From positions 1 through 40,731 of the forward strand of contig JAJTGC010000013.1 of assembly GCA_021298975.1 (NCBI GenBank): DNA of 40,731 nt. Direction: 5' to 3'. Position numbers and translations under genes: made by a program. The notes under the pieces are model-generated. The model was given only the letters and a program-made list of their open reading frames with translations, was not told the DNA's origin and did no database searches. The DNA comes from Oxalobacteraceae bacterium (GTDB taxonomy: Bacteria; Pseudomonadota; Gammaproteobacteria; Burkholderiales; Burkholderiaceae_D). Below, one piece after another: positions 25,421 through 33,265 of this stretch (its first letter is position 1; every line of letters starts with the position of its first letter).

Positions 25421-27034
25421 TCAGTAACCGATCGCAGCACCGTCGCTGCGCGGATCCGATCCACCCCAACGCACACCCGTGACCGGATCAATCACAATGC
25501 CGTGCGCATGACCTGCGAGTTCGTTCCACGCACCCCAGCGATTGAGTTGATGTCCTCGTGCTGCCAGCGTGCCCAGTGTTTCTGGCGAAAAGCGACCCTC
25601 GATATGCAGTGTGTCGCGCGATTCGCCGATACCGAAGCGACCGGATAGCCAGCGGGGGGCTTCCAGTGCCTGCTGTATGTCGCAATCAAAATCCATCATC
25701 GCCACATAGGCCTGCAATTGTATTTGCGGCTGACCATCGGCGCCCATGCAGCCGAGCACACTCCAGAGCTTGTCGTTGCGTTTACCCATAGACGCTATCA
25801 GCGTATGCACCGGTATCTTGCCGGGTGCCAGACAATTCGGATGCGCAGGATCGAGCGAAAAATACGCGCTGCGGTTTTGCAGCAGCACACCCGTATCACC
25901 CGCGACCACCGTGGAGCCAAACGCGCCATACAGGCTGTGAATCAGCGAGACCGCATTGCCTTCTTCATCGACCGTGGCGATGTACACCGTGTCACCCGTG
26001 AGGCTGCCATAGGACGGCACCTTGTCCCAGGGCAGCGCACGCTCAGGATCCATCAGTGCGCGGCGTTCGTTGGCATAGGCCTTGGAGATCAGACGATCCA
26101 GCGGTACGTTGGCAAAATCCGGATCGGCCAGATAGCGATCACGGTCGTGATAGGCGATTTGTTTTGCCTGTACCAGCAGGTGCACATGATCGGGCCCAAG
26201 GAAGCCTGTCTTGTGCATATCCAGCGGTTCGATCAGGTTCAGCATTTCTAGCACCGTGAAGCCCTGCGTCGGTGCGGGTGTCTGATACAAGGTCAGGTCG
26301 CGGTATTGTCCGACCAGCGGTTCACCCCAGCGAGCTTCTTGTGCGTGCAAGTCGCCTTCGGTAAAGAACCCACCATGCTGCCGCACATAGCCTGCCAGCG
26401 CTTTGGCCACGGTACCCTCATAAAAACCGGCGCGGCCTTCGCGGGCAATGGCCTCCAGCGTTCGTGCAAGACCTGCGTTACGTATCAGGGTGCCTGCTGC
26501 AGGTACACCGTTTGAAAGAAAGATGGCAGCGGCGTCAGGTTGCGCGCGCAATTCAGCTTCGGTGCGGGCAATCCAGCCCGCCAGACGGCCTGTGACCGGA
26601 AAACCATCGCGCGCATAGGCGATCGCTTGCTGCAGATTGCGAGAGAGGGGCAGACGACCCCAGTTCGCATGGGCCTTGCACCAGCTGTCAACCGATCCGG
26701 GCGTAGTGAGGCTTGCGGGCAGGATGCCGCGAAACGGGATTTCATTGAGGCCGCGCGCGGTAAAAAAATCAAGGCTGGCTGATTGTGCGGCACGGCCACC
26801 ACCATTGAGATAGTGAACCTTGCCCGTCCTGGCATCATGGATCAGCCAGAAGGCATCGCCTCCGATACCGGTCATATGCGGATAAATCACGGCCAGTGCA
26901 GCACTGGTGGCAATCGCCGCATCGATCGCCGAACCACCGGCTCTCAGTACATCAACTCCTGCCGCCGATGCCAGTGCATGCGGGGAGGTGACCATGCCCC
27001 TCGGGGCCAGCGTCGCAGGACGCCCTGTCGTCAT
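25421..27034 (-). CDS. Gamma-glutamyltransferase-family Ntn hydrolase
   Basis: A 537-residue member of the gamma-glutamyltransferase family. The proenzyme would cleave itself before the nucleophile Thr349 (GDTVYIATVDEEGNAVS), giving large and small subunits. The N-terminal PRGMVTSPHALASAAGVDVL and IDAAIATSAALAVIYPHMTG segments are typical. No signal peptide is seen, so it is probably cytoplasmic, unlike periplasmic GGT. It may act as a gamma-glutamyl or cephalosporin-acylase-like amidohydrolase. It is convergent with the amidase/Liv operon, so substrate overlap is possible but unproven. The ATG at 27034 is chosen; a TTG lies two codons upstream. Confidence 0.92.
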   Translation of the reverse strand: MTTGRPATLAPRGMVTSPHALASAAGVDVLRAGGSAIDAAIATSAALAVIYPHMTGIGGDAFWLIHDARTGKVHYLNGGGRAAQSASLDFFTARGLNEIPFRGILPASLTTPGSVDSWCKAHANWGRLPLSRNLQQAIAYARDGFPVTGRLAGWIARTEAELRAQPDAAAIFLSNGVPAAGTLIRNAGLARTLEAIAREGRAGFYEGTVAKALAGYVRQHGGFFTEGDLHAQEARWGEPLVGQYRDLTLYQTPAPTQGFTVLEMLNLIEPLDMHKTGFLGPDHVHLLVQAKQIAYHDRDRYLADPDFANVPLDRLISKAYANERRALMDPERALPWDKVPSYGSLTGDTVYIATVDEEGNAVSLIHSLYGAFGSTVVAGDTGVLLQNRSAYFSLDPAHPNCLAPGKIPVHTLIASMGKRNDKLWSVLGCMGADGQPQIQLQAYVAMMDFDCDIQQALEAPRWLSGRFGIGESRDTLHIEGRFSPETLGTLAARGHQLNRWGAWNELAGHAHGIVIDPVTGVRWGGSDPRSDGAAIGY

Positions 27035-27088
27035 TTCCAATCAGTGCTCTTTTATTGTGTGATTTTATTGTTTGTTTTTATTGCGACG

Positions 27089-27658
27089 TTATTTGCGCGC
27101 AGCTTCCATCATTATAAACTCGCCTTCTTCCCACAGGCCGTCAAGAGGCACGCGACCATTGGCAAAGCTTTTCTTGCCCTTGCCATGAAAGCGCCAGTCT
27201 TTGAATTCACCCACATACTGATCGCCGTTCTTGTACGTGTACGTCACTCTCGCGGGCAGTTGGTCTTCGCGGAATTCACCGGTAAATTTGCTGCCGGTGG
27301 CATAGGTATAGACACCTTGTCCGTGGCGTTGGCCATCGACGAATTCGCCGGTGTATTCATCGCCGTTGGCATAGCGCAGTGTCCCTTGTCCTTCGATACG
27401 GTTTTTGCTGAAGCTGCCGGTGTAACGATTGCCGTTCGCAAATCGCAGCGTGCCCTGACCATTGAATTCATCATTTCGGAATTCGCCGACAAAACGATCA
27501 CCATTGCGGAAGAAGTAGCTGCCCTGACCGGTACGCTTGCCATCCCGGAATTCACCAACGTACTTGTCACCGTTCAGATAGTAGGTGCTGTGGCAGCCAG
27601 CCAGCGCAATCAGCAGGCCTGCGGCCAGAAAGAGGGTTCGGAGCATGGACGTATTCAT
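27089..27658 (-). CDS. MORN-repeat lipoprotein
   Basis: A 189-residue protein made almost entirely of six MORN repeats with an exact 23-residue period, starting at Tyr33 (YVGEFRDGKRTGQG, FVGEFRNDEFNGQG, YTGSFSKNRIEGQG, YTGEFVDGQRHGQG, FTGEFREDQLPARV, YVGEFKDWRFHGKG). The N-terminus is a lipoprotein signal ending LAGC with Cys22. The product is expected at the envelope. MORN repeats bind lipids or act as protein scaffolds; a specific role cannot be read. The fifth repeat has lost its Gly-Gly core. The ATG at 27658 gives the signal; a Met at 27646 is an alternative. Its promoter side faces the dienelactone hydrolase gene. Confidence 0.88.
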   Translation of the reverse strand: MNTSMLRTLFLAAGLLIALAGCHSTYYLNGDKYVGEFRDGKRTGQGSYFFRNGDRFVGEFRNDEFNGQGTLRFANGNRYTGSFSKNRIEGQGTLRYANGDEYTGEFVDGQRHGQGVYTYATGSKFTGEFREDQLPARVTYTYKNGDQYVGEFKDWRFHGKGKKSFANGRVPLDGLWEEGEFIMMEAARK

Positions 27659-27759
27659 GGCAACTCGGGACAAATTAAGATTTAAGAAGCATCGACATCT
27701 GCGATCAAAACTTGAGCGACGCATTCAGCCTGCTGCGGCAGTCAGTGCCAGCGCTGCTT

Positions 27760-28488
27760 TCAGGCCGACAGCGCGCGCTGCAATGCACTCAGGCTGCGCT
27801 CCAGTGCCAGATCGGCCGAGGGCTGGTGGTAATGTTCGCCACCGGGACGGGCAAAGGCATGGTCGGCGTCCGGATAGAGCCAGACCTGCACGTTGTCGCG
27901 ATGGCCCAGACCCTGCTGTATTTTTTCCTGTGCTGCCTCGTCGCAGTATTTGTCAAGCTGCGCGATGTGCAGTACCAGTGGGCAGTGCAAATGACCAGCT
28001 TCCTCCAGCACCGCTTCGATGCCCACGCCGTAATACCCAATGGCGACATCGGCATCGGTACGACAGGCTGCGAGATAAGCCAGCTTGCCGCCCAGGCAGA
28101 AACCCATCACACCGACCTGTCCATTGACGAACGCCTGCTCGCGCAGGGTGGTAATGGACGCCTGAATATCGTCCACGCCTGTGTCCACATTGAATCGTTG
28201 AAAATAGCCAAATGCCTTTTGCCAGTCTTCCGGCGTGTAGCCCAGCACCACGTTAGGCGCCATGCGCCAGAAGAGATCAGGCACCAACACCACATAGCCG
28301 CGTGCAGCGAAGGCATCGGCAATGTCGCGCATCGGCTTGTTCACGCCAAAAATTTCCTGAGCGATCACCAGACCCGGTCCGCGACCACCTGGCGGCAAGG
28401 CGAGATAGCCGCTGAAGCTGCCGCTGCCATCGGCCGCGTCAATTACCAGCGAATTGGGTCTGGGTGGGCGTGCCTGTTTTCGTTTCAT
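27760..28488 (-). CDS. Dienelactone hydrolase family protein
   Basis: A 242-residue cytoplasmic alpha/beta hydrolase of the dienelactone hydrolase family. Visible features: VIAQEIFGVNKPMRDIAD near residues 41-58, nucleophile Cys131 in GFCLGGKLAY, and the late DADHAFARPG segment carrying the likely catalytic His. The Cys nucleophile is characteristic of this family. It may open lactones in aromatic degradation, but no other aromatic genes are adjacent, so the substrate is unknown. Confidence 0.9.
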   Translation of the reverse strand: MKRKQARPPRPNSLVIDAADGSGSFSGYLALPPGGRGPGLVIAQEIFGVNKPMRDIADAFAARGYVVLVPDLFWRMAPNVVLGYTPEDWQKAFGYFQRFNVDTGVDDIQASITTLREQAFVNGQVGVMGFCLGGKLAYLAACRTDADVAIGYYGVGIEAVLEEAGHLHCPLVLHIAQLDKYCDEAAQEKIQQGLGHRDNVQVWLYPDADHAFARPGGEHYHQPSADLALERSLSALQRALSA

Positions 28489-28545
28489 CGTGGATTCCCC
28501 ATGGCGGCAGTATCGTCGCGTAGCTTACGTGAATTGAGCGATCAG

Positions 28546-28944
28546 TTACTGCGACTTTTGTTGAGTGCACGCATACTGCAGCACCTTTTCGAGTGCCGTG
28601 TCGGCGCCAGGTCGAACCCAAGGGGTTTGACGATTCCAGGGCTCCACACCGCCTTTGCCCATCAACCCTGAATAGAAAGCCCCACCCACCGCGCGTATCA
28701 GTTGCTGACTGCAATCGACTTCGCAGACCATGCTGTCGGAAGCATGACCGCGCGCCGTCGCTTCGCGGTAATTGCGAAGGGTGTGAATCGTCGGCCATTT
28801 ACCTCGGGTACTGATGTCTGGATCGACAAAAAACGTTTCACCCGCAGCGGTCGAGACCGGATCAGGCACCGGCAGCATGACCCAGTCACCTGCAAAGGCC
28901 GGGGCACTGGAGATCAGTATTGACAGCATCAGTTTGCGCATCAT
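28546..28944 (-). CDS. Exported surface-adhesin-E-like protein 1
   Basis: A 132-residue exported protein. A signal peptide ends near PAFA, and the mature protein starts GDWVMLPVPDP. The pattern W...FFVDPDISTRGKWPTI (strand, Asp, aromatic), two close cysteines (VCEVDC) and a late Cys (YACTQ) resembles the surface-adhesin E family of small exported beta proteins. The ATG-ATG start at 28944 overlaps the TGA of the upstream homologue (28941-28943), so the two are translationally coupled. The frame is open to 28959. Function is unconfirmed. Confidence 0.72.
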   Translation of the reverse strand: MMRKLMLSILISSAPAFAGDWVMLPVPDPVSTAAGETFFVDPDISTRGKWPTIHTLRNYREATARGHASDSMVCEVDCSQQLIRAVGGAFYSGLMGKGGVEPWNRQTPWVRPGADTALEKVLQYACTQQKSQ

Positions 28945-29312
28945 GGTTTTTTTCCGCACAAAAAATAGAGCGCTGCCGCTTCAATGGTGTCGGCAGCGGG
29001 GATTTCCCACGGCGTGGGTTGGTATTCCGAAGTCGTCTCGCCCCGAGCCATGGGTTCTTTGTAGTACACGGCGCTGCGTTTACGCAGCGTGCCGTCGTAA
29101 CAATTCGATTCGAGCAGCAAGCGCGCGGATAAATCCTGATACTCATCCGGCTTGCCGTAATCATGGAGTCCCCAGACACGGGGTCGGGTGCCTCGAACGA
29201 CGGTCAGCGGATCAACATACAGGCTGCTCTCGTTTTTCTGGTGCAGCAGATTCCATTCAGCCCGTGCGGGCAGGACGCAGAGCAGCAGCAGGGGAAATAG
29301 TATTTTTTTCAC
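28941..29312 (-). CDS. Exported surface-adhesin-E-like protein 2
   Basis: A 123-residue exported protein: GTG start with MKKILFPLLLLCVLPARA signal, mature start EWNLL. Conserved pattern: SSLYVDPLTVVRG, PRVWGLHDYG, SARLLLESNCYDGTLR, and a late Cys in YFLCGKK. This is a good match to the surface-adhesin E (protein E-like) fold. It overlaps the next gene by four bases. The GTG at 29312 is chosen because it opens the signal peptide; the frame runs open to 29480 without sense as an exported N-terminus. Confidence 0.78.
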   Translation of the reverse strand: MKKILFPLLLLCVLPARAEWNLLHQKNESSLYVDPLTVVRGTRPRVWGLHDYGKPDEYQDLSARLLLESNCYDGTLRKRSAVYYKEPMARGETTSEYQPTPWEIPAADTIEAAALYFLCGKKP

Positions 29313-29509
29313 GGGCAGTGGCGACGGTGAACGGTAACCACATCGAGTGTACCCCATGCTTTGCTGGCACTGCGACTGATGCCATTTGAGTAAGAGCTGA
29401 TGTCGGCAGGCCGTTTGTGTCGTCGGCGGCGCTCGCAGAACTGGCGGGTATGTCAGCGCTGTTTCGCGGATGATCAGCAAGCGGCGCGAACCGGTGTTGG
29501 GTGGGGGGG

Positions 29510-30046
29510 TTACTTTCGGTCGGTTTTCACGCCAATACCGACATAGACGGACTTGCTCAGGGAATTGAAGCCAAGATTGATGCCGAAACTATCGAAGCCC
29601 AAAATGAAACCACCATTCAGGTTCACGCCACTCTTGGTGTAAGAGTCGAGGTCGTACCAGCTTTCGCCGTATTTGGCGACACCTTCCAGCGTACCGTAGC
29701 CGATACCGACATACGAGTGAATGGTCTTGTAGAACGGAACCAGACTGCCGGGACCGACGGCGGCGAAGGTTGCGCCCACGTTGGCAATGTAGGGCACGCG
29801 CGCGCGCTCTGTGTAGGTGCCATACGAGTAGCCGTAGGCACTGTAGCCATCAGGCGGCAGGCCAATCGTTCCGTTGATGTAGTAGCCAGTACCCTGATCT
29901 TTTAGCTGATAGACACCCACACCCAAACCCTGCGTTGTGTCGGATTGCTTGACCTGATAGTTGAGGTCCGCAAACGTGGACTCTGCGCGCACGATGCCGC
30001 TGGAGAGCAATAGTGTCAATGTGGCAGCGAGGGTGATTTTTTTCAT
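29510..30046 (-). CDS. Exported small beta-rich protein (possible outer-membrane barrel)
   Basis: A 178-residue protein with a signal peptide (residues 1-21, cleavage near VRA). The mature chain is Gly-, Tyr- and Ser-rich with alternating hydrophobic strands (GVGVYQLKDQGTGYYINGTI, SYVGIGYGTLEGVAKYG, FGINLGFNSLSKSVYVGIGV). It has no cysteine. This fits a small outer-membrane beta-barrel or surface beta protein. The last residues are VKTDRK rather than a C-terminal aromatic, which is against a classical Bam substrate. No named family is recognised. Confidence 0.75.
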   Translation of the reverse strand: MKKITLAATLTLLLSSGIVRAESTFADLNYQVKQSDTTQGLGVGVYQLKDQGTGYYINGTIGLPPDGYSAYGYSYGTYTERARVPYIANVGATFAAVGPGSLVPFYKTIHSYVGIGYGTLEGVAKYGESWYDLDSYTKSGVNLNGGFILGFDSFGINLGFNSLSKSVYVGIGVKTDRK

Positions 30047-30082
30047 GGGGACGTTGTGGTTTTGATTCTGGAGACAGAAGTG

Positions 30083-30475
30083 TCAGGAGGCAGCCACGCC
30101 GACCTGACCGCGCTCAAGGCTTTGGCGATTGGCTTCGTCCGGATCAAACAGACGCACCAGCGAGTTCAGTAGCCGGGAAGCTTTTTCGCTATTGTCGGTC
30201 GAGTAGTTACACACATAGACATCCAGCGTTACCGCCTGTAATTCGGGCCAGGTATGCAAGGCCAGATGAGATTCTGCGAGCAGTACGGTACCCGTAATGC
30301 CGCCAGTCGCTTCCCGCTCGGTGCCGGGAAATGCATGAAAGACTTCGTTGACTGCGGTCAGTCCACTCGCCTCGACCAGTGTCAGGCAGGTCGCACGCAA
30401 ACTCTCGACATCGGTCATCAGGCCCAGATTTTTTTTGCAGCCTGACAGGTCAGCAGTCAGATGAAGTCCTTGCAT
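30083..30475 (-). CDS. speD: S-adenosylmethionine decarboxylase, prokaryotic SpeD type
   Basis: A 130-residue proenzyme of AdoMet decarboxylase, which makes the aminopropyl donor for spermidine. The hallmark LLAESHLALHTWPE is present: self-cleavage is expected between Glu68 and Ser69, giving the pyruvoyl group. His74 and Cys89 (DVYVCNYS) are the conserved catalytic partners. No speE lies in the window, so spermidine synthase would be elsewhere. The protein probably acts in the cytoplasm as a small heterodimer. Confidence 0.92.
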   Translation of the reverse strand: MQGLHLTADLSGCKKNLGLMTDVESLRATCLTLVEASGLTAVNEVFHAFPGTEREATGGITGTVLLAESHLALHTWPELQAVTLDVYVCNYSTDNSEKASRLLNSLVRLFDPDEANRQSLERGQVGVAAS

Positions 30476-30545
30476 TCATTACTCCTTTTTATTGCATCAA
30501 TCAGAAACCCCTGCCCTGCGATGCAGCAGTATTTTTTGTTTTTAC

Positions 30546-30866
30546 CTACCTCTGTTTTTTCGGTAGCCCGGTTTTCATTGGGTCCAGCTTTGCTTGTGCA
30601 AATTTCAGCTGCTCCATGCCCGTGTTACTGATCAGCCAGCTACCCATGCGCAGCAGCTCGCATTTTTTGATCTGAAAACCTGCCTTCAGGCAGGCGCCTT
30701 TGAGCTTTTCGATCTTTGCGTATGCTTTCGCCGGCACGGTGAAACTGTCGCGCACCACCTTGTCATTGACAGATCTGCCGGCTTTCGCTGCCAGCTTGGT
30801 CTGCACGCACGATATTCGTCCATTCGACTTACTGCCTGCAACGGTGGTGGCGGATTTCGCGCCCAC
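30546..30866 (-). CDS. Small basic protein, possible ribbon-helix-helix fold
   Basis: A 106-residue Lys-rich protein of unknown function. After a low-complexity N-terminus (to about residue 35), a strand (VRDSFTVP) is followed by a helix (AKAYAKIEKLKGACLKAG) and a second helix (IKKCELLRMGSWLIS). That order resembles a ribbon-helix-helix DNA-binding domain, and the RDSFTVP...KKCELLR pattern recalls a small family seen in Burkholderiales. This is inference. The start is GTG at 30866 without a strong ribosome binding site; an internal start is possible. Confidence 0.6.
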   Translation of the reverse strand: MGAKSATTVAGSKSNGRISCVQTKLAAKAGRSVNDKVVRDSFTVPAKAYAKIEKLKGACLKAGFQIKKCELLRMGSWLISNTGMEQLKFAQAKLDPMKTGLPKKQR

Positions 30867-31295
30867 GGCAATTCAGTGAAATTTACGAAGGCGGAACAAT
30901 ATAAATGATTTATCTGTTTTTCAAGCCTTATTTGCTGAAATAGGCGCGGATCCTTAGTGATGGTGGTCATACGGCGCAAAAAATTCTCAAAAAGCTAAGT
31001 TATTCTTGTCGGTGATCGATCTTATCGAGATTTTTCATTTCAGAATTGGCTTTATGTGTCGATTTAGACCATCATGCAAGCAAAGCTCAAAAAGTACTTG
31101 TAATTTAGTTTTTATTTTGATAACAACCTAAAACCTGAATCGAACGGGACATGAGCTTCATCATGGGTATGATTTACGAACAGAAAATTATTGACCTGCG
31201 TCAAACGAACAGCCGGTTCGAGGCATGAACAAGTTCAGGTCGATGCCATCTGGAGACACTCATGAAAAACCGCCTGGGCTTTCTATTTCAGACGC
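30867..31295. other. AT-rich intergenic region with a leader ORF
   Basis: About 430 bases, clearly more AT-rich than the flanks, between divergent genes. It holds no long gene. A 13-codon leader ORF with its own GGAG site lies at 31262-31303. An ORF of 25 codons (31151-31228) has no visible support. The abrupt composition change and lack of coding suggest promoter DNA or an old insertion. Confidence 0.5.
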
Positions 31296-31303
31296 ATGCG
31301 TAA
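31262..31303 (+). CDS. Candidate 13-residue leader peptide overlapping the repeat-Cys gene start
   Basis: ATG at 31262 with GGAG at 31252-31255 (six-base spacing) opens a 13-codon frame (MKNRLGFLFQTHA) whose TAA (31301-31303) lies just past the ATG (31296) of the exported Cys-repeat gene in another frame. The downstream ATG has no site of its own, so terminating ribosomes could re-initiate there. Alternatively it marks a frameshifted older start. Confidence 0.4.
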   Translation: MKNRLGFLFQTHA

Positions 31304-31556
31304 GCTGACATTTTTTCTGTCGCTGCTTGCTGCCACATGCGCTTACGCGCAGGATACCGCTTGCAGCCAGGCTCAGACAGTCGAAGCAAAATCGGCCTGT
31401 CTCGACAGCTTGATGCGACAGCAGTCCTATTGCGTCTCGATTCTGGATACTGATTCAAAAAATCTCTGCATGGCGCAGGTCAGACAGCAAAAAAGCTATT
31501 GCTTCAGCATTCGATCTTCCGACATCAAGACCATCTGCTTTGACGTGTTCAAATAG
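31296..31556 (+). CDS. Exported protein of three 23-residue Cys repeats
   Basis: An 86-residue protein with a signal peptide 1-18 (cleavage after AYA). The mature chain has six cysteines at 23, 35, 46, 58, 69 and 81, spaced 12, 11, 12, 11, 12. This gives three 23-residue units, each with a C-x11-C pair (AC...AC, SYC...LC, SYC...IC). Units two and three share QQ(K)SYC(V/F)SI. Helical hairpins stapled by disulphides, as in twin-CxnC proteins, would fit such spacing. I recognise no family. The start has no ribosome binding site of its own; see the leader ORF at 31262. Confidence 0.7.
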   Translation: MRKLTFFLSLLAATCAYAQDTACSQAQTVEAKSACLDSLMRQQSYCVSILDTDSKNLCMAQVRQQKSYCFSIRSSDIKTICFDVFK

Positions 31557-31581
31557 CCCGACGCGTTATCCCTGAAGCCTG

Positions 31582-31602
31582 CCGGAAAAGACGCTTTTTC
31601 GG
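31582..31602 (+). terminator. Terminator-like hairpin after the Cys-repeat gene
   Basis: CCGGAAAAG (31582-31590) pairs with CTTTTTCGG (31594-31602) with one G-T wobble around a 3-base loop. It lies 25 bases after the stop codon. No T-run follows, so termination is only suggested. Confidence 0.45.
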
Positions 31603-31765
31603 GCCCGCCTGCACTCTCCCTGATTCATTGACGCGCATCATGCCACGCAAGCCGGCTAAAATACGGCACGAGTCTTCCGTCGGCACCATCAGACCGCTTG
31701 CCACAGGCGACCGATCCCGGCAGCGTTTCTGAAAATAACAACATCAAAATTCACAGGGGAATCTC

Positions 31766-32968
31766 ATGACCATCGTCAGCCAGCGTGCGCAAAGCCTTGG
31801 CACTGAAAACGCATTCATCGTGTTGGCCGAGGTCAACCGACTGATACGCGAAGGGCGCGATATTCTCTCGTTCTGCATCGGCCAACCTGATTTCCACACG
31901 CCGCAGCATATTCAAGATGCCGCCGTCAATGCGATTCGAGAGGGCAAGCACGGGTACACGCCGTCAGCGGGTATTGCCGAGTTGCGCGATGCCGTAGCCA
32001 AGGAGCTCAGCCGCACCCGGGGTGTTGAGGTTCTGCCTGATGACGTGGTGATTGGAGCCGGCGCCAAGCCTTTCATTGGTTACACCATTGCGTCGGTCAC
32101 GGATTATGGCGCGGGTGATGAAGTCATTTATCCGGTGCCGGGTTTTCCGATTTACGAATCGCAGATCAAAGCCAATGGCGCGGTAGGCGTACCGATTTTT
32201 CTGCGCGAGTCACGTCAATTCAGTTTTGATCCGCAAGAGTTGGCCGACAAAATCACACCACGCACCAAACTGCTGATTCTGAATTCACCGCAAAATCCTA
32301 CGGGCGGCGTTATCCCGCGCAAGGACATGGAAGCCATCGCTGACATTCTGCGCCAGCATCCACAGGTCTGGGTTTTTGCCGATGAAATTTACGCTCGCCT
32401 GATTTATGACGGCGAATTTGTTTCGATCGCATCCTTGCCCGGCATGCAGGAGCGCACCATTATTTCCGATGGATGCTCGAAGACCTATGCCATGACAGGC
32501 TGGCGTTTGGGTTACATCGCCAACCGCAAGCTTGCGCCGTTTTTCACGACATGGATTACCAATACGGAGTCTTGTGCATCACAGATCACGCAGTGGGCAG
32601 CAGTGCAGGCACTGGTTGGGCCTCAGGATGAGGCAAACCGCATGCGCGACATCTTTCATCAGCGGCGTGAACTCATTGTCGGGCTGCTCAATGAGGTGCC
32701 GGGCGTGCATTGTCAAAGCCCGGGTGGCGCGTTCTATGCGTGGCCGAATGTCACCGAGGCGTGTCGGCTCTCCGGTTGTCGCGACTCCGAAGACTTCCGC
32801 AAGCGACTGCTGAATGAAGCCGGCGTCGCGGTGCTGGCGGACATCCACTTCGGGCAGCGTGTCGAGGGCGAGGGGCAGCATATTCGGCTCAGCTATGCAG
32901 CGTCAGATGAAGCCATACGCGAAGGCGTGCGGCGCATGGCCGAGTTTGTGAAAAAACAAATGAAATAA
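31766..32968 (+). CDS. Class I/II pyridoxal-phosphate aminotransferase
   Basis: A 400-residue cytoplasmic fold-type I aminotransferase. Landmarks: SFCIGQPDFHTP near residues 35-46, GYTPSAGIAELR, NSPQNPTGG, FADEIYARL, and the Schiff-base Lys239 in SDGCSKTYAMTGWRLGY. The C-terminal IRLSYAAS carries the carboxylate-binding Arg. The sequence fits the aspartate/alanine/aromatic aminotransferase group, but the exact amino acid cannot be set. An AGGGGA ribosome binding site precedes the ATG. It is a single gene ending in the UACG hairpin at 32982. Confidence 0.92.
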   Translation: MTIVSQRAQSLGTENAFIVLAEVNRLIREGRDILSFCIGQPDFHTPQHIQDAAVNAIREGKHGYTPSAGIAELRDAVAKELSRTRGVEVLPDDVVIGAGAKPFIGYTIASVTDYGAGDEVIYPVPGFPIYESQIKANGAVGVPIFLRESRQFSFDPQELADKITPRTKLLILNSPQNPTGGVIPRKDMEAIADILRQHPQVWVFADEIYARLIYDGEFVSIASLPGMQERTIISDGCSKTYAMTGWRLGYIANRKLAPFFTTWITNTESCASQITQWAAVQALVGPQDEANRMRDIFHQRRELIVGLLNEVPGVHCQSPGGAFYAWPNVTEACRLSGCRDSEDFRKRLLNEAGVAVLADIHFGQRVEGEGQHIRLSYAASDEAIREGVRRMAEFVKKQMK

Positions 32969-32981
32969 AGTCTGCGTGAGA

Positions 32982-32999
32982 GGCCATCTACGGATGGCC
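32982..32999. terminator. Hairpin with UACG tetraloop between convergent genes
   Basis: GGCCATC (32982-32988) and GATGGCC (32993-32999) form a perfect 7-bp stem closed by TACG, a member of the stable UNCG tetraloop class. GAGA/TCTC flanks (about 32978 and 33002) can extend it across a two-base bulge. It lies 13 bases after the aminotransferase stop and 10 bases from the end of the opposing small lipoprotein gene. No T-run is present. Confidence 0.55.
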
Positions 33000-33009
33000 G
33001 GTCTCCTGG

Positions 33010-33234
33010 TCACTCGCAGGCAAACCGACTTACACACCGCAACCAGACAACACAATCCGTGCTCTGGTGAATGACTTTCTTGCCGCTGCGCTGGCACTGC
33101 TGCTGGGCACGCTGCCAGACTTTGCCAGAAAAATCCAGACTACTGTAGCTGTACATCAGCCCGGATTCATCGCTCGCGAGTTCGCGGATCACGCAACTAC
33201 TCAGCAGCCCGACAGCAAGCAGCCCGGCGAGCAT
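33010..33234 (-). CDS. Small lipoprotein
   Basis: A 74-residue protein, unknown function. The start at 33234 gives MLAGLLAVGLLSSCVIREL, a short signal with lipobox LSSC (Cys14). The mature part has cysteines in QQCQRSG, TDCVVWLRC and FACE, so disulphides are likely. The frame is open upstream to 33318 with an Arg-rich stretch that does not look exported. It is the third of three small envelope-protein genes in a row. Confidence 0.62.
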   Translation of the reverse strand: MLAGLLAVGLLSSCVIRELASDESGLMYSYSSLDFSGKVWQRAQQQCQRSGKKVIHQSTDCVVWLRCVSRFACE

Positions 33235-33265
33235 GGCGCGCGCTGTTCGGGTGGCAGTGCGTGAT

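Noticed and set aside
26783-27685. 300-codon plus-strand frame across the GGT and MORN genes
   Set aside because: Crosses two well-supported genes on the opposite strand and shows no domain.
31151-31228. 25-codon ORF in the AT-rich region
   Set aside because: No ribosome site and no further support.
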